In this document: positions 1 to 18,255 of the stretch, in pieces | Layout: each line of letters starts with the position of its first letter | How positions within the stretch are numbered: the first letter of the stretch is position 1 | Assembly: GCA_003254905.1 (NCBI GenBank) | Contig: QANU01048949.1 | Location: forward strand, 348,724-412,723 | Source of the DNA: Nissolia schottii | Lineage: Eukaryota > Streptophyta > Magnoliopsida > Fabales > Fabaceae | Length of the DNA: 64,000 nucleotides | Direction of reading: 5' to 3' | The notes under the pieces: model-generated | Databases searched by the model: none | What the model was told of the DNA's origin: nothing | What the model saw: only the letters and a program-made list of their open reading frames with translations | Translations under genes and position numbers: made by a program

Positions 1-110
1 AGGAACTAAAACCTAATTTTACAATTTTTCTGGGACTAAAAATTTTATGCAGAGACTAAAATCAAACTTTCTAATTTTACAGGGACTAAAAACATAATTA
101 ACCCCTTATT
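1..110. repeat. Degenerate GGGACTAAAA repeat
   Basis: Four variants of a GGGACTAAAA core recur roughly every 25-30 bases (near 1, 30, 53 and 81), separated by AT-rich sequence. Such units are common in legume intergenic repeats. The window edge cuts the tract, so its full extent and parent element cannot be told. Confidence 0.5.
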
Positions 111-1269
111 TTATTAAAATTAAAACATGTCCTAAAACTCTTTAAACACTTATATAAATAATTATAAATTATCCATTAAAGCGATCCTTAGATAAGGTGA
201 CCTTTGCATAGGCAGAATTATTTTAGATTTAATTATTGTTTCTCATTTATGTATACATCTTGCTAGTTGCATTTCAATCTAATTCTATTATTAATTACAA
301 TTACACAAGAATTTAATTACTTGATTTGTCGCTCCTTGCTACTTTGGTAGCGTCTCATGCAATGAATCAACGGTCATCTTCAATTTGTTAGTAAACAAAA
401 TAAGAAGTCTGAGTTCAAGCTTCTAATAGTTTTTCTTTTGTTGGGCTATAGAATTTAAACTTATCGAAAGTGGCCACTAACACTCTTATATACCTTGTGT
501 TAATTTTGCTGTTTGGTTTTCCGGTCAAATTCTGAAACAGAGGAGATCAAATGTTAATTTCATTTTCTGGGTAAGTAGTTTATAGTCGTTGTGAATCATT
601 TTCATACATCAAATGCAAACTCTTTGTAGTATTAATTTCTCATAAGGCTCACATGTGATGTGAGTGAATACTGATTACTAATAATTTACGTAATTTGGAA
701 AAAGCTTTCGTGACAGTACTTGTGTGAATTTAAGGATGCCTTGGCAGCAGAAACGTAACGAACTTTAACGGGCTTTTGTCTCACAAATAAATAGACATGA
801 CCTGGAACTGGAATGTAGGGGACTTTACACGTCTAGTGTACTGCAGCACGCCTTTACTTTCACCACCTAACGTTACACTACTTGTCGCTTATCTGCTTCA
901 TTAAATTCAACCTTGCACTGATGTGCCTAATCTTTGACACTACTTTCCATCGCATTTTACTACTCTAGTGTGACACTATCTTTAAACATGTGAGTGCGGA
1001 CTTCGTTATGTTTGTGAGAGAAGTGTTTGACTAACTACATCAAGTTTAATGTTAAAGTAATATTTTTTTTCTAATAATTTATACTGTGTCAATAATTTAA
1101 GTTTATGACTTTATACTTGATATGTTGTTCTCCACGTTGATTAATTTTTTTTTTCTGATTTATAATTAATGGATTTGTAAAGAGTTAAGACCCATTGAAA
1201 TTTGCAAAAGCAAAACTATGCTACCCTTAATAACATTCATTAAGGGAAGAATTGGAGATTTCAAATTTG
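111..1269. other. Intergenic, no gene seen
   Basis: AT-rich sequence with no convincing coding region on either strand. It lies downstream of the minus-strand OVATE gene and probably holds its 3' UTR near the right edge. Confidence 0.5.
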
Positions 1270-1731
1270 TTACCCATGATGACATTTACATGACAAGAAC
1301 AAACTAGTACAAACCTCATGAAAAACGTCAAGTATAAGGCTATGGTACTGATTGGAGTTCATGGAGACATAATAGTTCAACAGCCTGCGAAGATCTTCGG
1401 CATCTCGAAGGCGGTTGGCAGTTATCATCTCCATCATGGACTCCCTAAAATCCTCTCTTGGATCATAAGAACTCTTCTCCATTGCCACCATCACAACAAA
1501 CTTAGTTCCTTCGGATCTTCTCTGCTGCTGATGTTGATGCCTCCTTCTCTCCCTAATCATCTGGTCAAGTCTCTCTTGCACCATGGCGTGTGCCAGGCTT
1601 GAAACTGAAGGGAACCTTTCGGAGGCAGAGCTCTCTGCTTCCTCTGTTGATGATATACTAAGCCTGCTGCAACTGTTGCAGCATAATGCCCTGCATCCTC
1701 TCTGTTGCTTATGTTGCTTTGAGGCTTTCAT
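1270..1731 (-). CDS. OVATE family protein (transcriptional repressor)
   Basis: Single-exon gene for 153 aa. The C-terminal half (about residues 77-140) is a typical OVATE (DUF623) domain: it opens [18 protein letters not shown], continues with the MMEMI and [14 protein letters not shown] blocks, and ends in [12 protein letters not shown]. The N-terminus is short, basic and Cys/Ser-rich, followed by a Gln/Arg/His-rich stretch ([11 protein letters not shown]), so this is one of the small members of the family. OVATE proteins are nuclear plant-specific repressors that bind TALE homeodomain proteins (KNOX and BELL) and shape organs and secondary walls; that is family knowledge. The start is the first Met of the open frame and no intron is needed. 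Which OFP clade it belongs to is not settled. Confidence 0.9.
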   Translation of the reverse strand: MKASKQHKQQRGCRALCCNSCSRLSISSTEEAESSASERFPSVSSLAHAMVQERLDQMIRERRRHQHQQQRRSEGTKFVVMVAMEKSSYDPREDFRESMMEMITANRLRDAEDLRRLLNYYVSMNSNQYHSLILDVFHEVCTSLFLSCKCHHG

Positions 1732-2527
1732 TCTGGGTCAAAGGCCAAAGCTTTGAAGGGGCAGAATTTGGCAAGAATAATCACTTATGCACAATTTGAC
1801 AAGTGGGACACAGCAGTGGATTAATCATTACGTTTTTGTTCTAAGTACATTTCTAAACTAAAATTAGGTGTTAGCTTGGAGGGCAGATGGGGGGCATGGT
1901 TTATAATTAATTGAGCCGAAGATCATTATGTTTAACTAGACCCTATCATGATCTCAACCCCTTTAAATTAGGGATAACATTAGGTGGCCTTGCTTTGAGA
2001 AATCATTGTGTTCCTTAAATGATGTGCGAGACATGCTTTTACTCATATAATGAACGACAATTTAATTATAAATAATGAGTGTTTTTAAAATAAATGTTAA
2101 AATATCATTTATTATGTAGTTTAAAACATATTTAATATAACACTTAAAAACTACACAATAATTTTTTGCTAGCTTTTTAAAATTTGATAGTATCAACAAG
2201 AAGGGGGAAAAAAGAGGAAGAGGGTCATGAGAAGCCTCTTTAATTAGAGCTAGTTGATTACACACCTCGTAGAGTTAGCTCTAGGACACTTGGTTTGTAA
2301 TATTTTAACATAGCATATGTCCCTTGACCCATTATCTCCTTGAAATTGAGGGGGAAAAAAAACATAAAAGCAATGGATGGCGAGTCACTAAATTAGTTGA
2401 GGCTAAAGATGTCTAAATTCCATGTCTTCCCTTCTTTCCCAATATTGGATGACTAGATGAAGCGAAAGAGCATCTAATTTCTACTTTCAAGCATTTCTAT
2501 CTTTCTTTCTTTCTTGTTAATTAAAAG

Positions 2528-2719
2528 TTGTGTTGTATTAATTTGCTTTTGAGTGTGTGCGCGCTAGTGTTTTGGTTTGGAGTTCAATTATGGAGAAAAT
2601 CTGACAAAAGATACACACAGCTAATTAGGAATCTCTTTAACAGATTCGTCTTCACATTGGCTACACAGTACAAAAGGAAGCAAAAATTGGCAAAGAAAGC
2701 AAGGAAGGTGAGTGGGTGA
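2528..2719 (+). other. Doubtful 63-codon open frame
   Basis: An open frame for 63 aa with a hydrophobic N-terminus and a very basic C-terminus (ending KRKQKLAKKARKVSG). The composition is less random-looking than most frames in this AT-rich region, but I recognise no family and see no clear promoter. It could be a small secreted or membrane peptide gene, a fragment, or chance. Confidence 0.12.
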
Positions 2720-3069
2720 TTAGGCATGTGATTATCATTGATTACTACCTTGCCAATTTGAGAGACACATGATCCTCATGTTTTTCTCGCACAATCAGGG
2801 TAATAATATTTCAATAGTAAGCACAAGCAAGCTGTTTTATGCATGCCCCAGAAGCACATGTTGCTATAATGATTTTTACTCACTAAAGATAAAGAGGCCT
2901 AAGTCCATGAAGTGGAAAAGATGCATAGAATAGGGAAACACCACGAGACAGACTGTCTCTCAAGTTTTTGCTTTTCCTTAGAATAAGGAACCAAGTGAAA
3001 AAAGGGTGAATGAACTCGTGTCATTCATACGTGATACACATAAGTGACTTCCAATGACAAATCATTGCA

Positions 3070-3159
3070 GACGTCACCTCCAGTAGGTATAATTTGGAGA
3101 GGAGTTTTTAACGTGACATCACCTCCAGTAAGTATTATTTGAAGAGAAGGGTTTAACGG
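3070..3159. repeat. 45-bp direct repeat, two copies
   Basis: GACGTCACCTCCAGTAGGTA at 3070 recurs as a close variant (GACATCACCTCCAGTAAGTA) at 3115, and the similarity continues through the GGAGAGGAGT / GAAGAGAAGG part. The period is 45 bp. The copies have several mismatches, so it is not very recent. Confidence 0.7.
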
Positions 3160-4206
3160 GATACTTTCTTAAGCTTTCTACCTTTACAAATCCAGAAAAT
3201 ACGTAAAAACAAGAATCTTTTGTGGCCAATGTATCATGAGAAATTCTTAGTCTAAATTAATACTTTATTACTTTTGAGTGCGCAAATAATGTATCCTAAA
3301 CCGTAAATCTTAAATATATGTATTATTTGGTAGAACTTAAAAATACTTAGTATAACACATAATAAAAATAATAGTATCCTCCATTTATTATATGCATGTC
3401 TAGAAGTGATGTGTTAATCTTGTGTCATTCAAAAATTTCTCTAATGTATCATTGATCTCATAAGTTATGTTTGGTACTAAGGATAAGATATAAAGACAAA
3501 GACATGAGAACAAAAAATTATTATATTTTTTGTACCTTATTAAAACTTAAATATAAAGAAGAAATTTTTTTAATACTAAAACACACAAAATTGGGATAAG
3601 GAGGAACAATCACAGCCACAATTGATTTATTGTGCTTAAACAGGCCAATGCCCCCCAAGCCCGAAAAAACTACAATAAAGTCTGCCCAAAAAGGCTCAGA
3701 ATAGCAGATTCGTGGGTTGGTTTCTAAGTGACTAAAAAATTTTGTATTTGTGAAAGGCCATCATTTTTTTGAATCAGTGTAATTTGAAGGCCCACCTGGT
3801 TTAGTTGTTCTTTTCATCATAAAGAGGATTAGAGAGGACAGTAATATATATGACCACATAGAAAATTACAAAGAGGACAATGGAACCATTCAGTGGACTG
3901 GGGCGACTGTCGTTGACCCGATGAAATAGAGGAATAAGGACTTTAGATCAATCAATCAAGTGCAACCTAAGCCCAATTCCCAAGAGAAACAATGTAGGGA
4001 TAGAAAAAAAACACTCTCTGACCCAAAAAAATTAAAAGTATAAGATATATATTTAAAAAACTTCTACTATCTAGACATTTAACCAAGCTGCAAAGCAAAT
4101 ATAACTGGCATGCATTTAGGAATAAAAATAGAAAAATGAAAAATTAACAAATTTTGGACTACATTACAGTGAAAATTTACTAAAAAGAAATTTTCATTGA
4201 TTCAAC

Positions 4207-4495
4207 TAGGGCTGTCAAAATGGGTCTGGTCCGTTTACCTGGTTAAATGGACGGACTTTACATGCAAAAAATAGGCTCACGAAAATTTGAAAAAAAATTG
4301 GGCCGCCCCGTTTGGCCTGCGGACCGGCTCGTGAGCCTGTGAAATTTTTTTGAAATTTTTTTAATTTTTTTTTGAATTTTTGATTTTTTTTTAAATTTTT
4401 TTTAATTTTTGAATTAAAAAAAAATAAACGGGCTAGCGGGCGACCCGTTTAGGCTCGCGGGCCCTAACCGAGCGGCCCCCGTCTTGGCAGCCATA
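4207..4495. mobile_element. hAT-like MITE upstream of the PFP gene
   Basis: A 289-bp element flanked by an exact 8-bp target duplication GATTCAAC (4199-4206 and 4496-4503). The ends are inverted repeats: left TAGGGCTGTCAA, right end read in reverse TATGGCTGCCAA. Inside are GC-rich arms (GGTCCGTTTACC and CGGGCGACCCGTTTAGG types) around a long run of A/T homopolymers that can fold back. The 8-bp duplication and TAGGG-type ends fit a non-autonomous hAT element; it encodes nothing. It ends 427 bp before the PFP start codon, so it lies in or near that promoter. Confidence 0.8.
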
Positions 4496-4922
4496 GATTC
4501 AACTTTAAATAAAGAAGAAGAAAAAAAATCTCCCTCCTAAGGAATAACTAAGATGATATGAAGAGGGAATATACCCATCCATGGTTCTAATTCACACTCG
4601 TTAAGAGGTCCACCAACCAAACAGCGTCACCTCGTCTCGACTCCCTAGTTTAATCCTCCTAATAAAAAGCACCTAATTTCATGATATGAATTGATAACCT
4701 TTCAAATTTCAACGTTAGATAACCCATCCTATTTTTAAACAGTAATAATAATGATGATAAAAAAATGGTTATTAATTTATCTTTACTATTTGAGAAATAG
4801 TTAGGTAAACAATTGAATTTGTAATTTTTCCTTTTAAAAAAAAGAAACTTGAATTTGTACTCATCTGTTGTTGATCACACTGAGGAGATCAGGATCACAC
4901 TCACTCTCTCTCTCGCTCAACA

Positions 4923-10932
<6,010 letters not shown>

Positions 10933-11229
10933 GCATACCATGAGGCCGCCCTCGTTTTGATCGTGGCAATTTTAACGTTTTGTCGGAACTTCTGCATATA
11001 CAATAGATCGTCGGAGTTTAGTTAGGGCTTGTGTGCACGCGTGGTTTTTTTTTTTGTTTTAATTCTATTACTAGTAGAGAATGGTTTACGAGGCGGTAAC
11101 TCTTGCGCTGCATCAGCATATATCCTCAATCTGTGTTCATGTCTGGGAATACTGTCTCTGTTTTGGACCTTTTGATACCTGTCATAGTATAAAAATTTAG
11201 GAAACCGAACGCGTTTAAGCCTCTATTAT
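10933..11229 (+). other. PFP 3' flank
   Basis: About 300 bp between the PFP stop codon and the first recognisable retroelement sequence. It most likely holds the 3' UTR. No perfect AATAAA signal was seen close to the stop. Confidence 0.5.
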
Positions 11230-11297
11230 GTGCGTTAGGGTAGATATAAATATGCTAATCAATTCAAATAACATTTGGATCAAACAGCGGAAGGTAA

Positions 11298-11470
11298 ACA
11301 ATACAAAAGCGCACCTTAAGCCATTGCAGATCAAACACGAAGTAGCTCAAGCATGAATTCGAAATTAGTTTTGTTTTTTTAAGAACTGTCACTCTATATT
11401 TTTTTTAATAGAGGAATATGTTTAGTGATCCAAAAAACTAATTTCTCGCAAAACTGCAACGGGAAAACGT
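11298..11470 (-). repeat. Left LTR, recognisable part
   Basis: GCCATTGCAGATCAAACACG and the sequence after it, up to a CTAATTTCTCGCAAAAC block, match the right-hand LTR in the same orientation. Limits outside this core are uncertain; the LTR may run from about 11231 to about 11630. Confidence 0.7.
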
Positions 11471-14400
11471 GGGAAACGTGGGTCTAGCTGAAATTCCGCA
11501 CGTCATTCTCCCATTTGGTCCATTTAACTCAACATTAACCATAACAAGAAACATAGCATGAGTCATGGCGAGAGGTCCTCTAATAATGAGTAATTTCTTT
11601 CATGTACTACAATATATCAAGTCTCTCAACACTAGCTCTCAAATTAATGATTAAACCATATGTTTATTTTAGATCTATATCAAATGATATTTCTTGAAAT
11701 AAATAAATATGTGCACTAATCCATATGAGAAAACATCAAACTGAATAAGAGTTTTATTGAAAATAACAAATGTACGTACAATGAAATTACATTATGGAAC
11801 CAAGTCCCATGTCACAGTACAACTTTAATGGCCTAGAAATAGAGTTCACAACTCTAAGGCCAGACATGAAACTTTAACCATACACCATGCAAGGTAGCCT
11901 CAAAATAGGAAACGAACTTGGCATCCATAATGGAAGTAGCAGTCAAGGTTTGCTTGGCACTTCTCCAAGATATAGCTCCACCAGCTAACATAAAAATATA
12001 ACCAGATGTTGATTTTCATGAATCATCGCAACCCGCAAAGTCTGAATCGGAGTAGCCAATCACTTCTAGACGATCAGTCGGTCTGTACATGAGCATGTAA
12101 TCCTTTGTCCCTTGTAAATATCTCATCACTTTCTTTGCAGCTTTCTAGTGATCAACACCTGGATTACTCTGATATCTTCCCAAAACTCCAACAACATATG
12201 CAATGTCAGGTCTGGTGCAAACCTGAGTATACATAAGGCTTCCAACAACTTAAGCATATGGAATATTCTTCATGTGTTCCCACTCAAAATCATTTTTCGG
12301 GCACTGACTTAAATCGAGTTTGTCACCCTTCACAATGGGAGCTATACTTGGTGAATAATCTTTCATGTTAAATCTCTCTAAAACTTTGTTAATATGGGTC
12401 TCTTGAGACTCTTGAGACAAACCCAAAATGCCTTGAGATCTTTCCCTATGGATCTTAATGCCAATGACATAAGATGTCTCTCCCATATCCTTCATATCAA
12501 AGTTCTTTTTGAGAAATTGTTTCACCTCATATAGCAAGCCCTTATCATTTGTTGCAAGTAAAGTGTCATCCACGTATAACACAAGAAAAAAAATCTTACT
12601 CCCACTGACCTTTTGGTATATACATTGATCCATTATGTTCTCTTCAAAGCCAAATGAAGCGATGACATCATGAAACTTTAGATACCATTGGCAGGAGGCT
12701 TGTTTCAAGCCATAGATGGATTTATTAAGCTTGCAAACTAAGTGCTCACCATCACTAAAGGAGAATCCTTCAGGTTGTTTCATGTAAACTTCTTCCTCTA
12801 GATGACCATTAAGGAATGTCGTTTTCATATCCATTTGATGTAACTCAAGGTCAAAATGAGCTACTAATGCCATAATTACTTGGAAAGAATCTTTCTTAGA
12901 TACAGGAGAAAAGGTCTCCGTGTAATCGATTCCTTCTCTTTGAGTGAGCCCTTTGGCAACAAGTCTTGCCTTATGTCTCTCAATGTTGCCTTGTGAGTCT
13001 TTCTTGGTTTTAAAAACCTCATCTACATCCAGTGGCTTTTACACCATTAGGCAACTGTACAAGATCCCAGACTTGGTTAAATGTCATAGAATCCATCTCA
13101 TCTTTCATGGAATTGTACCGCAAGTTTGATTCTTTAGAACTCATGACTTGTGAAAACGTTTTAGGATCATTTGCAGCTCTAATGTTGTGGTCCGATTCTT
13201 GTAGATACACTACATAATCACTAGAGATTGCTGATCTTTTGACTCTAGTAGATCTTCTTAATGTTGCCTCATCATTTTCTTGAGAAATTTGTTGCTCAAC
13301 CGGTTGTTCAATAGGTTGTTCAACATTATCTTGATATTCCTCATCAACAACTTAATCTATATGGCTGTTTTCAACAATTTGTGGATCTTCAATCATTGGT
13401 CGTCTAACACCCTTTTGCACTTGAAGGGTGTGAATGACAACTAATCTGTCACTTGAGCTAGAGGGTTGAGTTTCATAGTGATCCTTTTCAGAAGCAATGT
13501 CCTAAAATTGATCACTCCCACTGATCAAGTCATTCTCAAGAAATTTTGTGTTTCTTGATTCCACAATCCTAGTGCTATGTGATGGACAATAGAATCTATA
13601 AACTTTTCAGCATATCCAATGAAATACCCACTAATAGTCCTTCGGTCTAGTTTCTTTTCTTGTGGGTTATAAATTCTCACTTCAGATGGTCATCCCCAAA
13701 CGCTTATATACCACAAACTTGGTTTCCAACATTTGAATAACTCAAAAGGCGTCTTTGAGACAACCTTGGTTGGAACTCAGTTTAATATATACACAATCAT
13801 CTTTAGTGATTCAATCCACAAGAATTGAGGAAGTTTTCTATTACTCCTCATACTTCTTACCATGTCAATTAAAGTTCGGTTTCTTCTTTCTGTCACACCA
13901 TTCTGATCCGGAGAACCAGACATAGTGTATTGGGCAACAATCCCATGTTCCTGAAGAAACTTTGCAAACAGACCAGATGCTTGTCCATTCTCTGTATATC
14001 TGCTATAGTACTCTTCACCTCAATCAGATCTCACGATCTTAATTTGCTTTCCACATTGTTTCTCGACTTCAGCCTTAAAAACTTTAAAGGCGTCCAAAGC
14101 TTCAACCTTAGAACGAAATAAGTAGAGATACATATATCGTGAATAATCGTCTATAAAGGTGATAAAGTATTTCGGACTACTTGCATCCATATCTGGACAA
14201 CAAATATTCGTATGTATGATTTTTAACTGGTTTGAGCTCCTCTTTGCACCCTTGTTAGTTTGCTTACCGTTAATACAATCCACACAAGTCTCTAAATTAG
14301 CAAAATTCAAAGTACTAAGTACTCCTTCATTTACCAATCTCTTAATTCTCTCGATAGAGATGTGTCCTAATCTACGGCGCCACAACATAGAGGATTCCTC

Positions 14401-16160
14401 ATTCACAACACATCGTTTACCCCTGACGGTAACATGCATAGAATTATAAGCAGCATCATTTCGCAATTCAATATAGTAAAGACCATCGAGTAATGCACCA
14501 AAACCAATAATTCTAGATTTATTAATTAAAGTAAAACCAGAATCCAAAAATTTAAAGGAAAAACCCATTGGCGCAAGTCTTGATATAGAAATCAAATTCT
14601 TAGAAAAACTTGGAACATAAAATGCTTTTCTAAATGCAAAACAAAACCGCTGCTTAAAACCAAATTGCACGTCCCAATGGAACCTCCTGAATAGATGTAC
14701 TGCTCACTTCCCACTGGTCTCCTTAGGTTTTTCATACCCTGCAAGGTATTAGAAACATGGATTGTAGAACCAGAATCAATCAACCATGTGTTATGATTAA
14801 TACTAACCATATTAGATTCATAACAAACAAAAGCAAATGGAGTACCTTTCTTGTCCATCCAGCTCTTGAACTTTAATCAGTCTTTCTTCATGTGTTCTTT
14901 CTTCTTGCAAAAGAAACATTTGGACTCTTTCTTTACAACTGGTTGAACAGGAAACTTGCCCTTGTTTTTGGGTTGATCCCCTTTCTTCTTTCCATGAACG
15001 GTTAAGTTCACCCTTCGCCCTCTTCTATAATTAACCTTTCTTCCTCTTGAACACACATGGTCATCAACTCATTAATTGACCATTTGTCTTTATATGTGTT
15101 ATAAGAGATTTTGAAGGGAGCATATTGCAAGGGCCCAGTACACAAAATATAGTGTAATAGGAAAGAATCAGACATGATAACGCATGATGTGGTCACGCAC
15201 ACCCCTTATCCCATGGAGCCTTAAGGAGAACTGCATTATAAGGGTGGGTGCTGGCAAGGGCCTTATAAGATATAATAAATTGATCATCAATGGTCTTCAA
15301 AAGATACTTGACCTTCTCATGTTGATCGACGGAACTACGGATACTACAGATATTTTGGTCTTTATGAACATTACGGAGAGACGATTAGATCTCTCCCACC
15401 ATCGACAACATCTGGAGTGCTAGTTTTAGTAATGCCTGGTGGTTCGTCTTTCTTAATAGCATAGTCAATATCCATCCAGCCTAAATGAAGGAGAATTCTC
15501 TCCCTCCAAACCTTATAATTGTCCCCTTTTAATTCGGGAATATCACACTTAATATAAGAAATGTTCGCAGATTGATTAACTGCAAAGTTCAAAATACATT
15601 CTCATTATTCATAATTTGAGACTAAATAAATTGTTATGTTTTACCAATGTAAAACATGTATTAGTTTATGAACCTAGTGACATACAACTTGCCTTTGAGC
15701 TAAATTTCTACTCAATTAGATTCATACTTATGATAAAACTATCAAATTATGTTCCTTCTCAATTCTTGTGGGTAAATTGAGAAACGTAACTTGATATTTT
15801 ATCCTAATTAATCATACAAACATAACAAAATTCCTGTGGATATATTTCATTACATTAAATATGATTAATCACAACCAATGCTTTAAATGTGATTTAACAC
15901 TTAATAATATGATTTAATCAATTAAAGATGATGTGGCTATTCTCTAATTAATTAAGTCATATTAATCACCTAACATTAATTCTTAATAAGAGCTAAATAT
16001 TTGCATAATATTCTCCATAATGCAACTAAGTCGAATAATATTGCATGAAAAAATATTTAAGATTGAGCAATATTATTCTCACTCCAGCCACCTCCAATTT
16101 AAGGGACACCATAGAAATAGAAATAAAATGTTTCATAATCGATAAACAAAAACTAACAAC

Positions 16161-16234
16161 GTATCCCCTATGCCTCTAAGTAATCTTCATTAACAATGTA
16201 TCCCCTATGCCTCTAAGTAATCTGCATTAGAGGA
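16161..16234. repeat. 37-bp tandem repeat in the copia leader
   Basis: GTATCCCCTATGCCTCTAAG occurs at 16161 and again at 16198, followed in both copies by TAATCT. It is a small local duplication within the untranslated part of the retroelement. Confidence 0.8.
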
Positions 16235-16991
16235 TCAAACAAATCAACATAGAATTGGGATGCATTTTCAAAATGCATGGCAACATTAGGAAATAACCAC
16301 ATATTTTCACCTACATTGTCATGCAAACCAACACCATTTGGGCTCATAAAATTAACAATTTTAGTCCTAAGAGATTCACCAAAATAATGCATCCCTCAAC
16401 CCGACGGCAAGCCAGTATTCTGAAAAACACAGACTCAATTATGCTACGACGTTCTTCATCAACACACATTTGTTCCTTATTCTTTATACCATCCAAATGG
16501 AAATGACTCCTCTAAAGTGTAAACTATTCATTAATGCAAATACAATTTAGATTTCCAATTTTTTTATATGAGTTTGGTGAGTACACTATGATTTACACCA
16601 AGCGTGCGGCGTGGTGGTTGCGCAAATTGCGGCGCGGTGGTTGAGCAACCTGCAAAAGCAAAAATGGTGGCGCAGATCGCGGCGCCTGGCATCCCGAGAT
16701 CCAAAAGGGACGCCGAATGAGGCGGCTCTGTTCAGTCATTGTTGAAACCCATCAACAACAAGCTTTGTTCAACCACCATAAGCAATGCAAGTTCATACGC
16801 CGCCGTCGCCATCAGAACCCAAGGTTCATAAGTCGCAGTTCTCACAGTTGAAACCGCCATCGCCGTTCTGCACAGCAGGGCCCAACGGAATCGCCGGCGA
16901 CAACTCCGGACCCATATTGAATAGAACAACTTTTCATACATATAGTTCAAAAACAGAAGCAAGGCAGAGGCATAACTACTCTAATACCAAA

Positions 16992-17402
16992 TGTAAAACA
17001 TATATACAAGGGCATATCTAAACATGCCAATCAATTAGCCATTGCAGATCAAACACGAAGCAGCTCAAGCACGAACCCGAAATCAACTTTGTTTTTCCAG
17101 GCACTCACTCACTCAAAATCGATGGTGTATTTTTTTTTTTCTGAATAGAGGAGTAGGCTTGGTGATCCAAAACTGAGAGTACCTCATCCTATTTATAGAG
17201 TCTGCCCATCACAGAGCTCAACCAATTTTTATCATAACGTGGGTTTGAGGATAAGAACGTGAGTTGGTTAATGAACGTTGTAGAGATAAGGGTTGAACGT
17301 GGAAGGAAAATGGACCAAATAAAGAAAACTAATCTCCCGCAAAACTTCCGTCATTGGAGTTCATGCGAGGCTGAACTACTGCATCACGATACTCTATACA
17401 CA
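16992..17402 (-). repeat. Right LTR
   Basis: It begins TGTAAAACATATATACAAGG beside a primer-binding-site-like sequence (CTAATACCA on the plus strand, resembling the complement of an initiator-Met tRNA 3' end) and shares the GCCATTGCAGATCAAACACG block with the left LTR. Its right limit, near CTCTATACA, is an estimate. Confidence 0.65.
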
Positions 17403-17755
17403 CCCCCTCCCTCTAATTTACCAGAATGAATCTTCTTATTCCATTTTTTCACATGATAAGGTCATGTTTGATTTTTCATCATTAATTTTCTAATTGTTTA
17501 TGTCATGTATGAACCTCACTATCTCAATTAGTGGTAAGAAATTAAACATGACTTTGTCATGTGAAAAAACAACACGAGAAGATTCCTTTCCCTCTTTTAT
17601 TGAATGTTACCATACAAGTTTACAAAGGTTTCATGGTTTAGATATTTTTACTTTGAGCCGTGATTATAGCACACCGGGTTATTTCTCACCTGGTGCACAC
17701 TTCAACAATAACTACCCACGGCACATGCGGAATCTCACCTTTCACATTAATAAAA

Positions 17756-17807
17756 GGTTGTGTCTCAAACAACAAAAGGTTGTGTCTGTTTTCACCAGAG
17801 GGTTTAC

Positions 17808-17838
<31 letters not shown>

Positions 17839-18255
17839 CATATATATATATATAAAGAACAGTTAGGTCTGAATTCACGAAAATGTTATGTCTAAGTACA
17901 ATAAAAGGTTGTGTCTGTTTATTTAAATTGGTTATGTCTCAAACAACAAAAATGTTAGGTTTGTTTTCACCAAAGGGTTTCTATATGTATATAAAGAACG
18001 GTTAGGTCTGAGTTCACGAAAATGTTGTGTTTAAGTATAATAAAAGGTTGTGTCTGTTTATTTAAACTGGTTATGTCTCAAACAACAAAAGGGTTAGGTC
18101 TGTTTTCACCAAAGGGTTTATATATTTATATATATAAAGAATGGTTAGGTCTGAGTTCACGAAAAAGTTGTGTCTAAGTATAATAAAAGGTTGTGTCTAT
18201 TTATTTGAACCGGTTGTGTCTCAAACAACAAAAATGTTAGGTCTTTTACTTTGGT
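17756..18255. repeat. Higher-order tandem repeat of GGTTGTGTCT units
   Basis: A unit of about 140 bp starts at 17756, 17930, 18069 and 18212 (spacings 174, 139 and 143; the first is lengthened by a TA/CA microsatellite). Each unit carries, in order, GGTTRTGTCTCAAACAACAA, a TTAGGTCTGTTTTCACC part, a TATATA stretch with AAAGAA, GGTTAGGTCTGA, GTTCACGAAAA, TTGTGTCTAAGTA and AATAAAAGGTTGTGTCTGTT. The short core GTTRKGTCT is repeated five or more times per unit, so it is a repeat within a repeat. No coding potential. Confidence 0.85.

Larger units (their letters stand above)
1732..4206. other. Intergenic region between OVATE and PFP genes
   Basis: Upstream (promoter) side of the minus-strand OVATE gene and distal upstream side of the plus-strand PFP gene. 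Mostly AT-rich. It holds a doubtful 63-codon frame (2528-2719) and a 45-bp direct repeat (3070-3159). No recognisable gene otherwise. Confidence 0.5.
11230..17402 (-). mobile_element. Ty1/copia LTR retrotransposon fossil, minus strand
   Basis: An old copia-type element of about 6.2 kb read on the minus strand. From right to left: a right LTR (about 16992-17402), a primer-binding-site-like sequence next to it (near 16975-16990), a long leader, a gag region (about 14870-15592), protease (about 14590-14860, with a LIDSGST active site), integrase (about 13700-14670, with FITFIDDYSRY), reverse transcriptase (about 12250-13000, with the LYVDDTLLA active site), RNase H (about 11830-12230) and a left LTR. 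The order protease, integrase, RT, RNase H defines copia rather than gypsy. The element is broken in many places and its LTRs have diverged clearly, so the insertion is old. The outer limits are approximate and no target duplication was resolved. Confidence 0.9.

Noticed and set aside
1318-1602. Plus-strand 94-codon frame opposite the OVATE gene
   Set aside because: It is the antisense shadow of the conserved OVATE domain and has no family resemblance.
16600-16960. GC-rich frames on both strands near 16.8 kb
   Set aside because: They lie in the untranslated leader of the copia fossil and show no family resemblance.
17494-17895. 133-codon plus-strand frame beside the copia element
   Set aside because: The second half is the translation of a TATATA/CATA microsatellite (IYIYIY), and the first half has no recognisable features.
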